A stretch of 62,994 bases of DNA from an uncultured SAR92 cluster bacterium. Its GTDB lineage: Bacteria; Pseudomonadota; Gammaproteobacteria; Pseudomonadales; Porticoccaceae. Location of the stretch: positions 1 through 62,994 of the forward strand of contig CABZOI010000011.1 of the NCBI GenBank assembly GCA_902527245.1, written 5' to 3'. The position numbers and the translations under genes were made by a program. Of the stretch, positions 1-9,168 are shown one piece after another (positions within the stretch are counted from its first letter, which is position 1; every line of letters starts with the position of its first letter). The notes under the pieces were generated by a model that had not been told where the DNA came from, did no database searches, and was given only the letters and a program-made list of their open reading frames with translations.

Positions 1-1
1 G

Positions 2-868
2 GAAAGAAATAAAAATTTATACGAGCGCAAAATGATAGGACAAGATGCTTACGAACTTGTCGAAAATCAGCATGAGCTGGCTAAAATTGATTTAAGGTCG
101 CGAGAAGAAGCGTTGAGTCAAGCCAAAGCAACACTAGAGAAAGCGTCAGAGCGGCTAAGCAAAACAGTCTTTCGATCACCAATAACTGGAATAGCTACCT
201 CAGTGGATATTAAAATTGGTGAAACTGCAATTAGTGGAACACAAAACATTGCAGGTTCAAACTTAATGACAATAGCAGACCCAAGCTCAATCTTAGTTGA
301 AGTCGAGGTAGACGAAGCGGATATTGCAAACGTTCGCTTGAATCAAGATGTTGACGTATATGCGGTGGCATTCCCTGACGATGCGCTGAAAGGCCGTGTA
401 AAGACAATAGCAACCTCCGCAAAGAGAGCAAGTAATCGCGAGGGTTTAAGTTTCACCGTAAAAATATTACTGGAAGAAAGTAACATTGATATACGACCTG
501 GAATGACATGCAGAGCAGAAATTTTTACCAAAACAAGAGAGAAAACATTAGCAGTCCCAATGCAAGCGGTCGTGTTTGAAGAAATCACTGACGACGACTC
601 ATCAGTCTCTGTAAGCGGTGGCCGAGGCGGCCCTAAATTTGGCAAAGCAATGAATTTGAATACGAGCAGCAACATTTTTGTCTATTCTGACGGCAAAGCA
701 ATAAAGAAAGAAGTCAAACTTGGCATTTCGAATGACGAACTACAAGAAATACTATCGGGTATCGCAGAGGGTGATGAAATAATTATTGGTCCTCCAAGAG
801 TTCTTGCGAAACTTAAAGATGGCGACTCAGTTAAGAAATTTGAGCGAAAAAATAAAAATGCAGCGTAA
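2..868 (+). CDS. Periplasmic adaptor (HlyD/MacA family) of an ABC efflux pump, 5'-truncated
   Basis: This is the C-terminal 288 residues of a membrane fusion protein. The frame is open to the window edge with no start, so the gene begins upstream; the ATG at 32 is probably internal. Residues 1-60 are a charged, Ala/Leu-rich helical hairpin, followed by the lipoyl/barrel segment (FRSPITGIATSVDIKIGE) and the beta-barrel and membrane-proximal domains. Such adaptors join an inner-membrane ABC transporter to a TolC-like outer-membrane channel. The next two genes, overlapping by 11 bases and 1 base, encode a MacB-like ATPase and permease, so MacA-like efflux is the best call. Substrate unknown. Confidence 0.9.
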   Translation, partial: ERNKNLYERKMIGQDAYELVENQHELAKIDLRSREEALSQAKATLEKASERLSKTVFRSPITGIATSVDIKIGETAISGTQNIAGSNLMTIADPSSILVEVEVDEADIANVRLNQDVDVYAVAFPDDALKGRVKTIATSAKRASNREGLSFTVKILLEESNIDIRPGMTCRAEIFTKTREKTLAVPMQAVVFEEITDDDSSVSVSGGRGGPKFGKAMNLNTSSNIFVYSDGKAIKKEVKLGISNDELQEILSGIAEGDEIIIGPPRVLAKLKDGDSVKKFERKNKNAA

Positions 869-1562
869 TGCCATTATTGAATTAAAAAATATAAGAAAAA
901 GCTATGAGATGGGTGCCGACGCTTTTTGGGCTCTTGATGGAATAAACCTTGACATAAGGGAGAACGACTACATGGCGATAGTCGGCTCCTCAGGATCAGG
1001 CAAATCAACATTGATGAACCTACTTGGCTGTCTAGATTATCCGACAGAGGGTGACTATAAATTAAAAGATCTTAACATAGCGAATTTAAGCGAAAACAGC
1101 CTAGCAAAGATTCGAAATCAAGAAATTGGCTTCATATTCCAAAATTTTAATTTATTGCCACGGGCCACAGCAATCCAAAATGTTATGCAACCCCTAATTT
1201 ATCAAGGTTTGGGCAAATCTAAACGACTCACACTTGCGAGCGAAGCACTTGAGAAAGTAGGACTTACTGATCGAATGAAACACCTTCCAAATCAGCTATC
1301 TGGTGGGCAACGCCAGAGAGTCGCAACGGCCAGAGCTCTCGTAACTAATCCATCTATATTGTTAGCAGATGAACCAACGGGTAATTTAGATTCGGCAACA
1401 ACGCTTGAGATAATGGCACTTTTTGAAGAATTACATAATAGTGGTCAAACGTTAATAATCGTAACTCATGAGCAAGAAATCGCCGATAGATGTCAGCGAG
1501 TGATCACATTGAAAGATGGGCGGTTAGTCTCTGATACTTTCAATAATGAGATGAAAGCATAA
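858..1562 (+). CDS. ABC transporter ATP-binding protein, MacB/LolD-like
   Basis: A 234-residue ATPase. Visible motifs are Walker A GSSGSGKST, the Q-loop region (FIFQNFNLLPRATA), the signature LSGGQRQRVA, Walker B ILLADEPTGNLDS and the switch His in IIVTHE. This is the MacB/LolD/FtsE-type arrangement that pairs with FtsX-like permeases. The ATG at 858 is chosen because the ABC fold starts directly after it (residues IIELKNIRKSYEMG); a longer reading from 786 would lie inside the adaptor gene. It overlaps the adaptor stop by 11 bases, and its own stop shares a base with the permease ATG, indicating translational coupling. Confidence 0.93.
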   Translation: MQRNAIIELKNIRKSYEMGADAFWALDGINLDIRENDYMAIVGSSGSGKSTLMNLLGCLDYPTEGDYKLKDLNIANLSENSLAKIRNQEIGFIFQNFNLLPRATAIQNVMQPLIYQGLGKSKRLTLASEALEKVGLTDRMKHLPNQLSGGQRQRVATARALVTNPSILLADEPTGNLDSATTLEIMALFEELHNSGQTLIIVTHEQEIADRCQRVITLKDGRLVSDTFNNEMKA

Positions 1563-2800
1563 TGGCTAATATTCAATTTAAAATAATTGAAAGCACTCGT
1601 TCCGCCGCACAATCAGTGAGGGCTCACCGATTTAGAAGTTTTCTTACTACACTTGGAATCATTATCGGTGTTGCATCAGTTATATCGGTTGTCTCAGTGC
1701 TGCAAGGTTTTAGTCTCTATATTAGTTCACAGTTCGATGGGATTGGAACGAATGTAATTAACGTAGAAAGATATACGCCCCCAAAAAACAGGTTACAGGG
1801 AAAATGGTCACGATTAACCTATTTAGATTACTTAAAAATTAAAGAGTATGTGCCGGGTGTAAGTCATGTAACGCCTAGTGTTCAAGTTTGGGGGTCACAA
1901 GGAGGCGTAACGTATCGAGATCAATCAGTTCCCACGCAAGTATTCGGCAGTGCATCAAGCTATCAGAGCTTAAATGCTGTTTACTGTGAAGATGGGCGCT
2001 TCATAAATCAATCTGACGATGACAGTAGAAGGCGAGTTGCCGTTATAGGTTCATCCGTAGTGTCAGAGCTTGAAATACCAGGTAATCCAGTGGGGCAACA
2101 CATTCAAATTCTTGGTGAATGGTTCAAAATTATCTGTGTTGCTGAAACACGAGGTGAATTGTTTGGATTCGATCAAGACGATTTCGTGTTGATTCCATTT
2201 ACAACCGCAAAGTCCATATTAGGTGATCGGAGTTGGAGAACAAATGTAACGATTAGTATGTCTGTAGATGATGTGAATCAGCTCACTCAAGTCAAGAGAT
2301 ACATAACGAGCGTATTACGCCGAGCGCATGGAATTAAAGATGGAGATCCAAATGATTTTCAAATTAATTCTGCAGATCAAATGCTGGAAACCTTTGGCTC
2401 CATCATCGGAGGAACGACATTAGTACTTGGTGGAATAGTGGGAATTTCTCTTCTGGTGGGCGGAATAGGAATAATGAATATCATGCTTGTATCAGTTACC
2501 GAGAGAACCCGGGAGATAGGCATTCAAAAAGCATTGGGTGCAACCAAGTTTGATATATTATTGCAATTTTTAATCGAAGCTGTGTTTCTCTGCTTATTGG
2601 GCGGGCTTGCGGGACTTATACTGGGTTTTGCCGGCGGCTCCATAATTAGTTCAATCGCCAACCTGCCCCCTGCGAGTGTTCCGATCTGGGCAATTGCATT
2701 ATCGTTTGGATTCAGTGCACTTATCGGTCTGATATTTGGCATCATTCCAGCAGCAAAAGCCTCTAATCTTGATCCAATAGATGCTCTACGATACGAATAG
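1562..2800 (+). CDS. ABC transporter permease, MacB/FtsX family
   Basis: A 412-residue permease with MacB topology: one N-terminal membrane helix (about residues 24-50, containing TTLGIIIGVASVISVVSVLQG), a large periplasmic MacB-PCD domain (about 50-270), and three C-terminal helices (about 280-400) with the FtsX-type motif MLVSVTERTREIGIQKALGA. In MacB proper the ATPase is fused to this domain; here it is the separate upstream gene. With the adaptor and a TolC-like channel it would form a tripartite exporter or mechanotransmission complex. The substrate cannot be read from sequence. Confidence 0.92.
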   Translation: MANIQFKIIESTRSAAQSVRAHRFRSFLTTLGIIIGVASVISVVSVLQGFSLYISSQFDGIGTNVINVERYTPPKNRLQGKWSRLTYLDYLKIKEYVPGVSHVTPSVQVWGSQGGVTYRDQSVPTQVFGSASSYQSLNAVYCEDGRFINQSDDDSRRRVAVIGSSVVSELEIPGNPVGQHIQILGEWFKIICVAETRGELFGFDQDDFVLIPFTTAKSILGDRSWRTNVTISMSVDDVNQLTQVKRYITSVLRRAHGIKDGDPNDFQINSADQMLETFGSIIGGTTLVLGGIVGISLLVGGIGIMNIMLVSVTERTREIGIQKALGATKFDILLQFLIEAVFLCLLGGLAGLILGFAGGSIISSIANLPPASVPIWAIALSFGFSALIGLIFGIIPAAKASNLDPIDALRYE

Positions 2801-2833
2801 AGCAATAGTTATTGCCACTAAAAATAGGAAGTC

Positions 2834-3625
2834 TTGTTGGAAATATATGAAGCTTTACTTTTAGGAATTATTCAAGGACTGACTGAGTTTTTGCCAGTTA
2901 GCAGTAGCGGACATTTGGAACTCGGCAAAGCTTTATTGGGTGACGAAAGTATGCCGCGAGAAAGTATGCTCTTCACTATTGTTGTTCATGCAGCAACTGC
3001 TTTAGCGACTCTTTTAGTTTATCGATCAGATGTATCAAATCTTATTAAAGGCACGTTTATGTCAAATAGTAGAGAGGAACAAATTTTCTCTGCTCAAATT
3101 TTATTGAGTATGATACCCGCCGTGCTTGTAGGCATGATTTTTTCAGATGAAATAGAAATCTTCTTCTCTCAGCAGATAATCCTCGTTGGTTCCATGCTAA
3201 TTGTTACCGCAGGTTTACTCTTAATTGCTGATAATCCAAAAGAATCGACTAAAGATGTGTCTTTTTTTTCATCTCTGGTAATTGGATTATCTCAGGCAAT
3301 CGCAATTCTCCCCGGCATCTCAAGATCAGGAGCTACCATATCAACAGCCATATTATTAGGAATTAATCGAGAAAAAGCTGCTAAATTTTCATTTTTGATG
3401 GTGGTCCCTTTAATCATAGGGAAAATAATTCAAGATATTATCAGTGGAGAGGTTTTCATTAATGAATCTCAGATCGGGATTCTCACTGTTGGATTCTTGT
3501 CAGCTTTTATAACCGGAATTTATGCCTGCAAGATAATGATTTCAATTGTGAAGAAGGCTAAGTTAAAGTTTTTTGCCATTTACTGTTTTGTTGTAGGTTC
3601 CATATCAATCCTAACTCAAATCTAG
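2834..3625 (+). CDS. uppP: Undecaprenyl-diphosphate phosphatase (BacA/UppP)
   Basis: Integral membrane phosphatase that converts undecaprenyl-PP to undecaprenyl-P, recycling the lipid carrier of peptidoglycan and O-antigen. The 263 residues are close to the usual length of about 270. Both signatures are present: GLTEFLPVSSSGHL near the N-terminus and PGISRSGATIST near residue 160. The start is a TTG at 2834 (TTG at 2837 is equally possible), preceded by AGGAAG. It lies 33 bases after the ABC permease and may be cotranscribed with it. A cis-prenyltransferase that could make the same carrier is encoded 1.2 kb downstream. Confidence 0.94.
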   Translation: MLEIYEALLLGIIQGLTEFLPVSSSGHLELGKALLGDESMPRESMLFTIVVHAATALATLLVYRSDVSNLIKGTFMSNSREEQIFSAQILLSMIPAVLVGMIFSDEIEIFFSQQIILVGSMLIVTAGLLLIADNPKESTKDVSFFSSLVIGLSQAIAILPGISRSGATISTAILLGINREKAAKFSFLMVVPLIIGKIIQDIISGEVFINESQIGILTVGFLSAFITGIYACKIMISIVKKAKLKFFAIYCFVVGSISILTQI

Positions 3626-3645
3626 ACCCTTCCAATAAAAATATC

Positions 3646-4641
3646 CTATTTGATCTTTGCTAGATCCTTAATCAAGGGGAGTCCTTCGTAAATAAAACCA
3701 GTGTATAATTGTAACAGGCGAGCGCCTGCTTCGAGCTTTTGCTTACCATCAATCACTGAAGTTATCCCGCCAACTCCAATGATAGGCACTTTATCTCCCA
3801 AGTACTCGTATAATAAAGTTATCACTTCAGTAGATTTCTGACATAAAGGAGCACCACTCAAACCACCCTCTTGATACGCGTTCTTTTCGTGCATGATAGA
3901 CGATCTATCAACCGTAGTGTTGGTCGCTACAACCCCGTCAAACTCATAGTTCAGAAGTGCTTCAGCGATTAAACCTACCTCTTCTTTTGTTAGATCGGGT
4001 GCAATTTTTAATACTAAGGGTACATATCTGCCCTCACTATTAGTCAATGATTGTTGCTTTTCTTTCAGAGAACCCAACAGATCGTCTAAAAGCGCGCCAC
4101 TTTGCATGGAGCGCAAATTCTTGGTGTTTGGTGATGAAATATTAATAGTGATATAGGAGGCATGCTCATAAACTTTCTCCATACAAAAAATATAATCCTT
4201 TTGCGCATGCTCGATGGGTGTAGATTTATTTTTACCTATGTTCACACCAACCGGAATTTTAGATTTTCTTGCTTTTAAATTTGAGACGAGATTATCAACA
4301 CCTTTGTTATTAAAGCCCAAACGATTAATCACCGCTTTGGACTTTTTTAATCGAAAAAGCCTAGGTTTTGTATTTCCATGTTGAGCCTTTGGAGTGACAG
4401 TACCAACCTCAACAAATCCAAAACCCATCGCCTCAAAGGCATCAATTGCTTCACCATTTTTATCAAATCCCGCCGCAAGACCAACTCTGTTTCTAAACTG
4501 CAATCCCATCACTTCAACGGGCGAAAATTCAGCAGACTGTCTATAGAAAAAACTGAGAGGAGAGGCGCCAGTTTTACTTAAAATATTAATAGTCAAATTA
4601 TGCGCTAATTCAGGATTTAAAAGTGTCAGAATCTTTTGCAT
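3646..4641 (-). CDS. pyrD: Dihydroorotate dehydrogenase (quinone), class 2
   Basis: Membrane-associated FMN enzyme of pyrimidine synthesis that oxidises dihydroorotate to orotate with quinone as acceptor. The 331 residues match class 2 enzymes, including the N-terminal membrane-binding region (ILTLLNPELAHNLTINIL). Recognisable segments are GLAAGFDKNGEAIDA, GFGFVEVGTVTP, NRLGFNN, the catalytic loop NISSPNTKNLRSMQ (class 2 uses Ser) and the FMN-binding GVGGITS near the C-terminus. It converges on uppP with a 20-base gap. No operon partners. Confidence 0.96.
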   Translation of the reverse strand: MQKILTLLNPELAHNLTINILSKTGASPLSFFYRQSAEFSPVEVMGLQFRNRVGLAAGFDKNGEAIDAFEAMGFGFVEVGTVTPKAQHGNTKPRLFRLKKSKAVINRLGFNNKGVDNLVSNLKARKSKIPVGVNIGKNKSTPIEHAQKDYIFCMEKVYEHASYITINISSPNTKNLRSMQSGALLDDLLGSLKEKQQSLTNSEGRYVPLVLKIAPDLTKEEVGLIAEALLNYEFDGVVATNTTVDRSSIMHEKNAYQEGGLSGAPLCQKSTEVITLLYEYLGDKVPIIGVGGITSVIDGKQKLEAGARLLQLYTGFIYEGLPLIKDLAKIK

Positions 4642-4777
4642 TACTTGTCTCTACCGTTTTTGAAATAGAAAACTGCGAGTCTCAATAAGTTAACTTCAAT
4701 GATACCACATGAAGCTAGATTTTAGATTTTTCATAAAACATATGAGATAGTGTAATAAGTGCTTTCAGGAGTAAGTA

Positions 4778-5545
4778 ATGCGATTTTTAAAATTAATCTA
4801 TCTTCTATATGAAAGATTTTTGAAGAGGCAGTTAGCACCATATCAAAAACCACACCATATCGGTTTAATTGTCGACGGAAACCGGCGATTTGCTCTTGCT
4901 AATCGACTTTCCACACGAAAGGCAGGACACATGGCAGGTTCTGATCGTTTAGAGGATTTTCTGGCCTGGTGCCTGGAACTTGATGTAAAAATAGTCACTT
5001 TATATGGATTTTCTACAGAAAATTACAAACGAAGCAATGAGGAAGTAGAGGAACTAATGTCAGTAATTTTGAATAAATTTCGGACACTCCAAACAAACCC
5101 TCTCATTAATAAAGAGAACGTTCGAATAAAAGTTATCGGGAGGAGAGACAGATTTTCATCAGAGATGTTAGATGAAATTTCTAGAGTGGAATCACTAACA
5201 GAGACTCACAATAGTTTTATTTTGAATGTCGCCATAGGGTATGGCGGCCGAGCCGAGATAGTAGATGCTGTTAAAAAGATTGGTACTCAGATACAAGAAA
5301 ATAAACTGTGTGTTGATGATATTAACGAAGAACTTCTATCAAATCATCTTTATACTGAGGGCATCCCTGATCCCGACCTAATCATAAGAACCTCTGGAGA
5401 AGAGAGATTATCGGGATTTTTAATATGGCAAAGTGCTTACTCAGAATTGTATTTCAGCGAGGTCTTCTGGCCTGCATTCCGGAAAATAGACTTTTTGAGA
5501 GCAATTCGAGTTTGGCAGCAGCGACATCGTAGATTTGGAAAATAA
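4778..5545 (+). CDS. Isoprenyl (cis-prenyl) diphosphate synthase, UppS family
   Basis: Z-type prenyltransferase that elongates FPP with IPP to a polyprenyl diphosphate, normally undecaprenyl-PP. Motifs are GLIVDGNRRFA (catalytic Asp33), STENYKRSNEEVEELM, LNVAIGYGGRAEIVDA and RTSGEERLSGFLIWQ with SELYF. About 20 hydrophobic or basic residues precede the usual N-terminus. It differs from E. coli UppS at RFA (for RWA) and RTSGEERLSG (for RTGGEHRISN). The usual uppS neighbours (frr, cdsA, dxr) are absent, so this may be a second, divergent paralog. ATG at 4778 follows a purine-rich CAGGAG. Family certain, product chain length not. Confidence 0.85.
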   Translation: MRFLKLIYLLYERFLKRQLAPYQKPHHIGLIVDGNRRFALANRLSTRKAGHMAGSDRLEDFLAWCLELDVKIVTLYGFSTENYKRSNEEVEELMSVILNKFRTLQTNPLINKENVRIKVIGRRDRFSSEMLDEISRVESLTETHNSFILNVAIGYGGRAEIVDAVKKIGTQIQENKLCVDDINEELLSNHLYTEGIPDPDLIIRTSGEERLSGFLIWQSAYSELYFSEVFWPAFRKIDFLRAIRVWQQRHRRFGK

Positions 5546-5553
5546 TGTGTGGA

Positions 5554-6978
5554 TTACTTTCCAAAATTTAACCCAAAATAATCGGAGATTGCTAGTCCAG
5601 CCGCAACGCTTGTGAATGGGTCATGATTAACAATCTTTCCTGAGAAGTAATGCAATAATTTGTCATTAACAGCTGGAATGAGTGAGGAGCCTCCCGTTCT
5701 AATAACGATATCGATACTGTTTTTTGACATGCCCGCCTTATGAAGAGATTTTTGTATTGCGCAGTCTAACTCCGATAAAAGTGGTGAAATCATATTTTCA
5801 AATTTCTCCCTTGTTATTAACACATAAATATCGAGCTCAGGTATATCAAGATACGCCTCAGTAGCAAACGACAAATTGCATTTCAAATCTTTGATCGATT
5901 GGAAAATCTGAAAACTATAATTTTGCTTTATTACATCATACAAACGCTTAAATTTTGCAGATGCAGGATCACCCTTGGACATCCTATCCATTACTGGACC
6001 AGTAAATTTGTTTTGATTCAATATGTAGCTCACAGGCCAATTAATTAATAACTCCTCGAAGTCACTGAATGGGAAAAGTGTATCAACAATCAAGCCATCC
6101 ACAAGCCGATTCCAACGCTCGCCTTTACCCAGCAAAGGAAAGATGACCTCTTTGAAAATTATTTGATCAATTTTGTCTCCCCCTAATGCGATGCCGTGAG
6201 TCGCTGCAACCTCAAATTTATTCTCACTACATTTCAGAATTGCAAAATCGAGGGTACCTCCACCAAAGTCAATTGTCAGGATATTACCTTCAAACTCAGT
6301 ATCCTGTGAGAACAAATAACTCAGGGTTGCAGCAATTGGTTCTGGACAAAACTTTTGGTCAATAATACCAGCGTGCCTGAAAGACTCGGATAATCTTTCA
6401 ATTGCTACGTCATTGCGTTTTGATTGATCACCTTCAAAATTGACGGGATGTCCCAATGAAGCGTGTGTCTGCTGATTGATATTTAGATTTTGAGTAATTG
6501 CTTTTATTTTTTTATGTATTCGTAATAGTATTGGTGTAATCAATGCTACAAGCCTAAAGGGCCTTCCAAAAACTATTATCCTCTCATCAGCAACATTGCC
6601 CAGCAATCGTTTTGTTCCCCTAAAAAGTCTCCCGGGCAAACCAAAATCATGGACCGCATGTCCGAAGACTTTCTGAGTATCAGATTCATCCTCGGGACCA
6701 ACCTTGTCTCCTGTACCCGTTCTTTCTTCTCCAAGTAACTCACCTGCTAATTCGACCGTTCTTCCTCGGTTTGCAGAGATATATTCCTCAATCGCTTCAT
6801 CACCTGTATAGTTAATGAAGTCTTTGTCAATATAAGTTGCCGAGGGCATGAATACTTGCTCAGATAAGTCAATCATACTTACTTTGTAACCATCAAACAT
6901 CGCAGCAGCACTATTGCTGGTTCCGAAGTCGATTCCAAAACCTATAGAACGAACAGGGCTTTTAAAGTACGATTTCAT
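5554..6978 (-). CDS. Hsp70-like ATPase, YegD family
   Basis: A 474-residue protein with the actin/Hsp70 ATPase fold and no C-terminal substrate-binding domain, as in E. coli YegD. Phosphate 1 motif GFGIDFGTSNSAAAMFDG lies near residue 14; other landmarks are LGHPVNFEG, EPIAATLSYLF, phosphate 2 TIDFGGGTLDFAIL and the adenosine motif IVIRTGGSSLIPAV. A roughly 40-residue charged insert (ERTGTGDKVGPEDESD region) separates the first lobe. YegD-type proteins are thought to act as chaperones, but the biochemical role is poorly known. Transcribed alone, divergent from rpoE and convergent with the prenyltransferase (8-base gap). Confidence 0.85.
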   Translation of the reverse strand: MKSYFKSPVRSIGFGIDFGTSNSAAAMFDGYKVSMIDLSEQVFMPSATYIDKDFINYTGDEAIEEYISANRGRTVELAGELLGEERTGTGDKVGPEDESDTQKVFGHAVHDFGLPGRLFRGTKRLLGNVADERIIVFGRPFRLVALITPILLRIHKKIKAITQNLNINQQTHASLGHPVNFEGDQSKRNDVAIERLSESFRHAGIIDQKFCPEPIAATLSYLFSQDTEFEGNILTIDFGGGTLDFAILKCSENKFEVAATHGIALGGDKIDQIIFKEVIFPLLGKGERWNRLVDGLIVDTLFPFSDFEELLINWPVSYILNQNKFTGPVMDRMSKGDPASAKFKRLYDVIKQNYSFQIFQSIKDLKCNLSFATEAYLDIPELDIYVLITREKFENMISPLLSELDCAIQKSLHKAGMSKNSIDIVIRTGGSSLIPAVNDKLLHYFSGKIVNHDPFTSVAAGLAISDYFGLNFGK

Positions 6979-7211
6979 TTGAAAAGATAAAATTAAACCT
7001 TAACTTTTTGTTACGGTAAATTTGTAATAACAGACGGGTCTTTTGAAGCAAAAAAGAAGATTTATAAATTTTATGCAGCACTACACTAGAAAATTGTGGA
7101 CTTTAAAGAATGAAAATGTTCAGTAAAAAATACTCAGAAGTACTGATGCCAGCTGGCTACAGATAATCCGAAGTCAAAATGTATGCGTAAGGACCTTAAT
7201 AAGGAAATGGT

Positions 7212-7856
7212 ATGTTTCAGTCTAAATTCAAAAGCAAAAAGAACGAGCCTATGTCGAATAAGCCTCTAAGATCTGAGAAGCGTTCAGACAAGTGGACACT
7301 ACTTTTAGTAGCAGTCGGCGAGTCTCGAGATAGAAAGGCTTTTGCAGAGTTGTTCGATCATTTCGCACCACTCTTAAAGAGCTTTGCACAAGCTAGCAAG
7401 CATGAAGGTTGGTTTCCCGGCTTATCGGAAGATCTCGTCCAGGAAGTAATGATTAAAGTATGGCAAAAGGCCGGAGGATTTAACCCAGAAAAAGCGTCAG
7501 CGACAACGTGGATTTATACCGTCGCGAGAAACTGCAGAATAGATATGTTGCGACGAAAGAGTAACACTCAACATCTACCACTCGAAAATGAAGATTTTTG
7601 GCACGAACCGGATGAAGATACCCCGGTTTCATTGCTTAGACAGGCACGAAGCGAAGTAAAAGTGCAAGCGTCCCTTTTAGATCTTCCAAAAGAACAAGAT
7701 GAAATACTTAGAAAAGTATACTTAGAGGGTAAATCTCATGCTGAAGTATCGAATGAGCTTGGATTACCATTAGGAACAGTAAAATCCCGAGTTCGGCTCG
7801 CACTCCAGAAGATGCAAGTACTCGTAGCTCCGGAATACAGAGATGAATTAGTATGA
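7212..7856 (+). CDS. rpoE: ECF sigma factor of the RpoE/ChrR type
   Basis: A 214-residue sigma-70 family ECF factor. Region 2 contains DLVQEVMIKVWQ, FNPEKASATTWIYTVARN and CRIDMLRRK; region 4 is the helix-turn-helix segment SHAEVSNELGLPLGTVKSR. The next gene overlaps by 4 bases (ATGA) and encodes a ChrR anti-sigma factor, which assigns it to the group that answers singlet oxygen in photosynthetic bacteria, where targets include photolyase genes. Start ATG 7212 has AAGGAA seven bases upstream. A 233-base gap precedes it. Autoregulation is usual for the family, but no confident promoter motif was identified here. Confidence 0.93.
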   Translation: MFQSKFKSKKNEPMSNKPLRSEKRSDKWTLLLVAVGESRDRKAFAELFDHFAPLLKSFAQASKHEGWFPGLSEDLVQEVMIKVWQKAGGFNPEKASATTWIYTVARNCRIDMLRRKSNTQHLPLENEDFWHEPDEDTPVSLLRQARSEVKVQASLLDLPKEQDEILRKVYLEGKSHAEVSNELGLPLGTVKSRVRLALQKMQVLVAPEYRDELV

Positions 7857-8515
7857 GTAAAATTAAATACCACCCCGATACGATGACTTTAATAGAGTTT
7901 TCTGCGGGCGTTCTACCTCCGGCAGTGGCGATTTGTGTAGCAGCGCACGTTCATTATTGTGATCAATGTAGAAACGAGCTACTTCGCTTGGATCAGGTTG
8001 CATCGCAGCTTATGAAAAGTAGTGGGTCTACAGAAATATCAGTAGATCTTTTCAAGCGAGTCGAAGAAGCGATAGACAAAATCCCCGAAGATACTTTCAA
8101 TGAGACGTTTTCTCCAGCAGAGGGAAATTTTCCGCCTATTGTATCGAAGCTTATGCAAGGTAACCTTCAGTCACAGAGTTGGAAAAAAATGTCTAGCTCA
8201 GTGGAGAAGGCAACCTTAAAAACGGGTCAGTCTGAGTATGAAGTTGCCCTTCATAAGATATGCGCTGGTGGCAAAACGCCAAAGCACGGCCATGGTGGAA
8301 AAGAGTACACAGTCGTTTTAAAAGGAAGCTTTTCTGATGAGATGTCAGTTTACTCAGAGGGTGATTTTCTATTACGAGAAGATGGAGAAGAGCATCAACC
8401 AACTGGCGCGCAGAATGGTGAATGTATTTGTCTTTCTGCACTCCAAGCACCAATTAAGCTCTCGAATCCTTTTGGTTTCTTGATGAAGCCTTGGTTAAGA
8501 ATTAACCCCATTTAA
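7853..8515 (+). CDS. chrR: ChrR-type zinc anti-sigma factor with cupin domain
   Basis: A 220-residue two-domain protein. The N-terminal anti-sigma domain carries His7, His32, Cys36 and Cys39 (HVHYCDQC), matching Rhodobacter ChrR zinc ligands His6/His31/Cys35/Cys38. The C-terminal cupin carries His145, His147, Glu151 and His181, each at a constant +4 offset from ChrR His141/His143/Glu147/His177. In Rhodobacter the first domain binds RpoE and the cupin is needed to release it under singlet oxygen. All ligands are kept, so a working sensor is expected. The start codon overlaps the rpoE stop. The gene ends 2 bases from the convergent ribA stop. Confidence 0.93.
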   Translation: MSKIKYHPDTMTLIEFSAGVLPPAVAICVAAHVHYCDQCRNELLRLDQVASQLMKSSGSTEISVDLFKRVEEAIDKIPEDTFNETFSPAEGNFPPIVSKLMQGNLQSQSWKKMSSSVEKATLKTGQSEYEVALHKICAGGKTPKHGHGGKEYTVVLKGSFSDEMSVYSEGDFLLREDGEEHQPTGAQNGECICLSALQAPIKLSNPFGFLMKPWLRINPI

Positions 8516-8517
8516 AA

Positions 8518-9099
8518 CTAGATTAGATGCCCAAGCTTTCCTGATTTGGTAGAGAGATATTTGTCATTGTGGGGATTGCTCTTTGTTACGATGGGGTGTC
8601 TCTTTGCCACTTTGATGCCAAGTTCCTCGATAGCTTTTATTTTCTTAGGATTATTAGTCATTAAAATCACCTCTTTCGTGCCAATATGTTTCAACATTGG
8701 CCCGCAGATAGAGTAATCTCTCAGGTCAGCACCAAATCCCAATCTCTCGTTGGCTTCTACTGTATCTGCCCCTTTATCCTGCAAGTTGTAGGCCCTGATT
8801 TTATTCACAAGACCAATTCCTCGACCCTCTTGTCTCAAATAAAGTATCGCTCCTCGCTTCTTTTCAGATATCAGCTTCAAGGCATGATCAAGTTGCTCTC
8901 CACAATCACATCTTAAACTTCCTAATGCGTCTCCCGTAAGGCACTCAGAATGAATTCGAAGTAAAAGTGGCTCATTTGACGCACAATCGCCCATAGTAAT
9001 TGCAATATGCTCTTTGCCTTTGAAAGGATCCTCAAATGCATGAATATTGAACTCACCCCATCGCGTTGGTAATTTCGATGTTTCTATAAATCTAAGCAT
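8518..9099 (-). CDS. ribA: GTP cyclohydrolase II
   Basis: First enzyme of riboflavin synthesis: GTP to 2,5-diamino-6-ribosylamino-pyrimidinone phosphate, formate and PPi. The 193 residues contain the zinc site [15 protein letters not shown], the catalytic stretch [20 protein letters not shown], and [15 protein letters not shown]. The ATG at 9099 is chosen because homologues begin at the matching residue ([16 protein letters not shown]) and AAAGGA lies just upstream; an extension to 9135 adds 12 unlike residues. This is the catalytically complete copy: the fused RibBA at 16147 has lost the zinc cysteines. Confidence 0.96.
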   Translation of the reverse strand: MLRFIETSKLPTRWGEFNIHAFEDPFKGKEHIAITMGDCASNEPLLLRIHSECLTGDALGSLRCDCGEQLDHALKLISEKKRGAILYLRQEGRGIGLVNKIRAYNLQDKGADTVEANERLGFGADLRDYSICGPMLKHIGTKEVILMTNNPKKIKAIEELGIKVAKRHPIVTKSNPHNDKYLSTKSGKLGHLI

Positions 9100-9168
9100 A
9101 ATTTTCCTTTGAAACAATCGGGTGAACACGTCCACCTTTGTAACAGAACTAGCGAGAAAAGTTATCGT

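Noticed and set aside
6979-7211. RpoE/ChrR-type promoter (TGATCC plus downstream -10) ahead of rpoE
   Set aside because: TGATGC at about 7144 is close to the motif, but no -10 box at suitable spacing was found, so autoregulation is not claimed from sequence.
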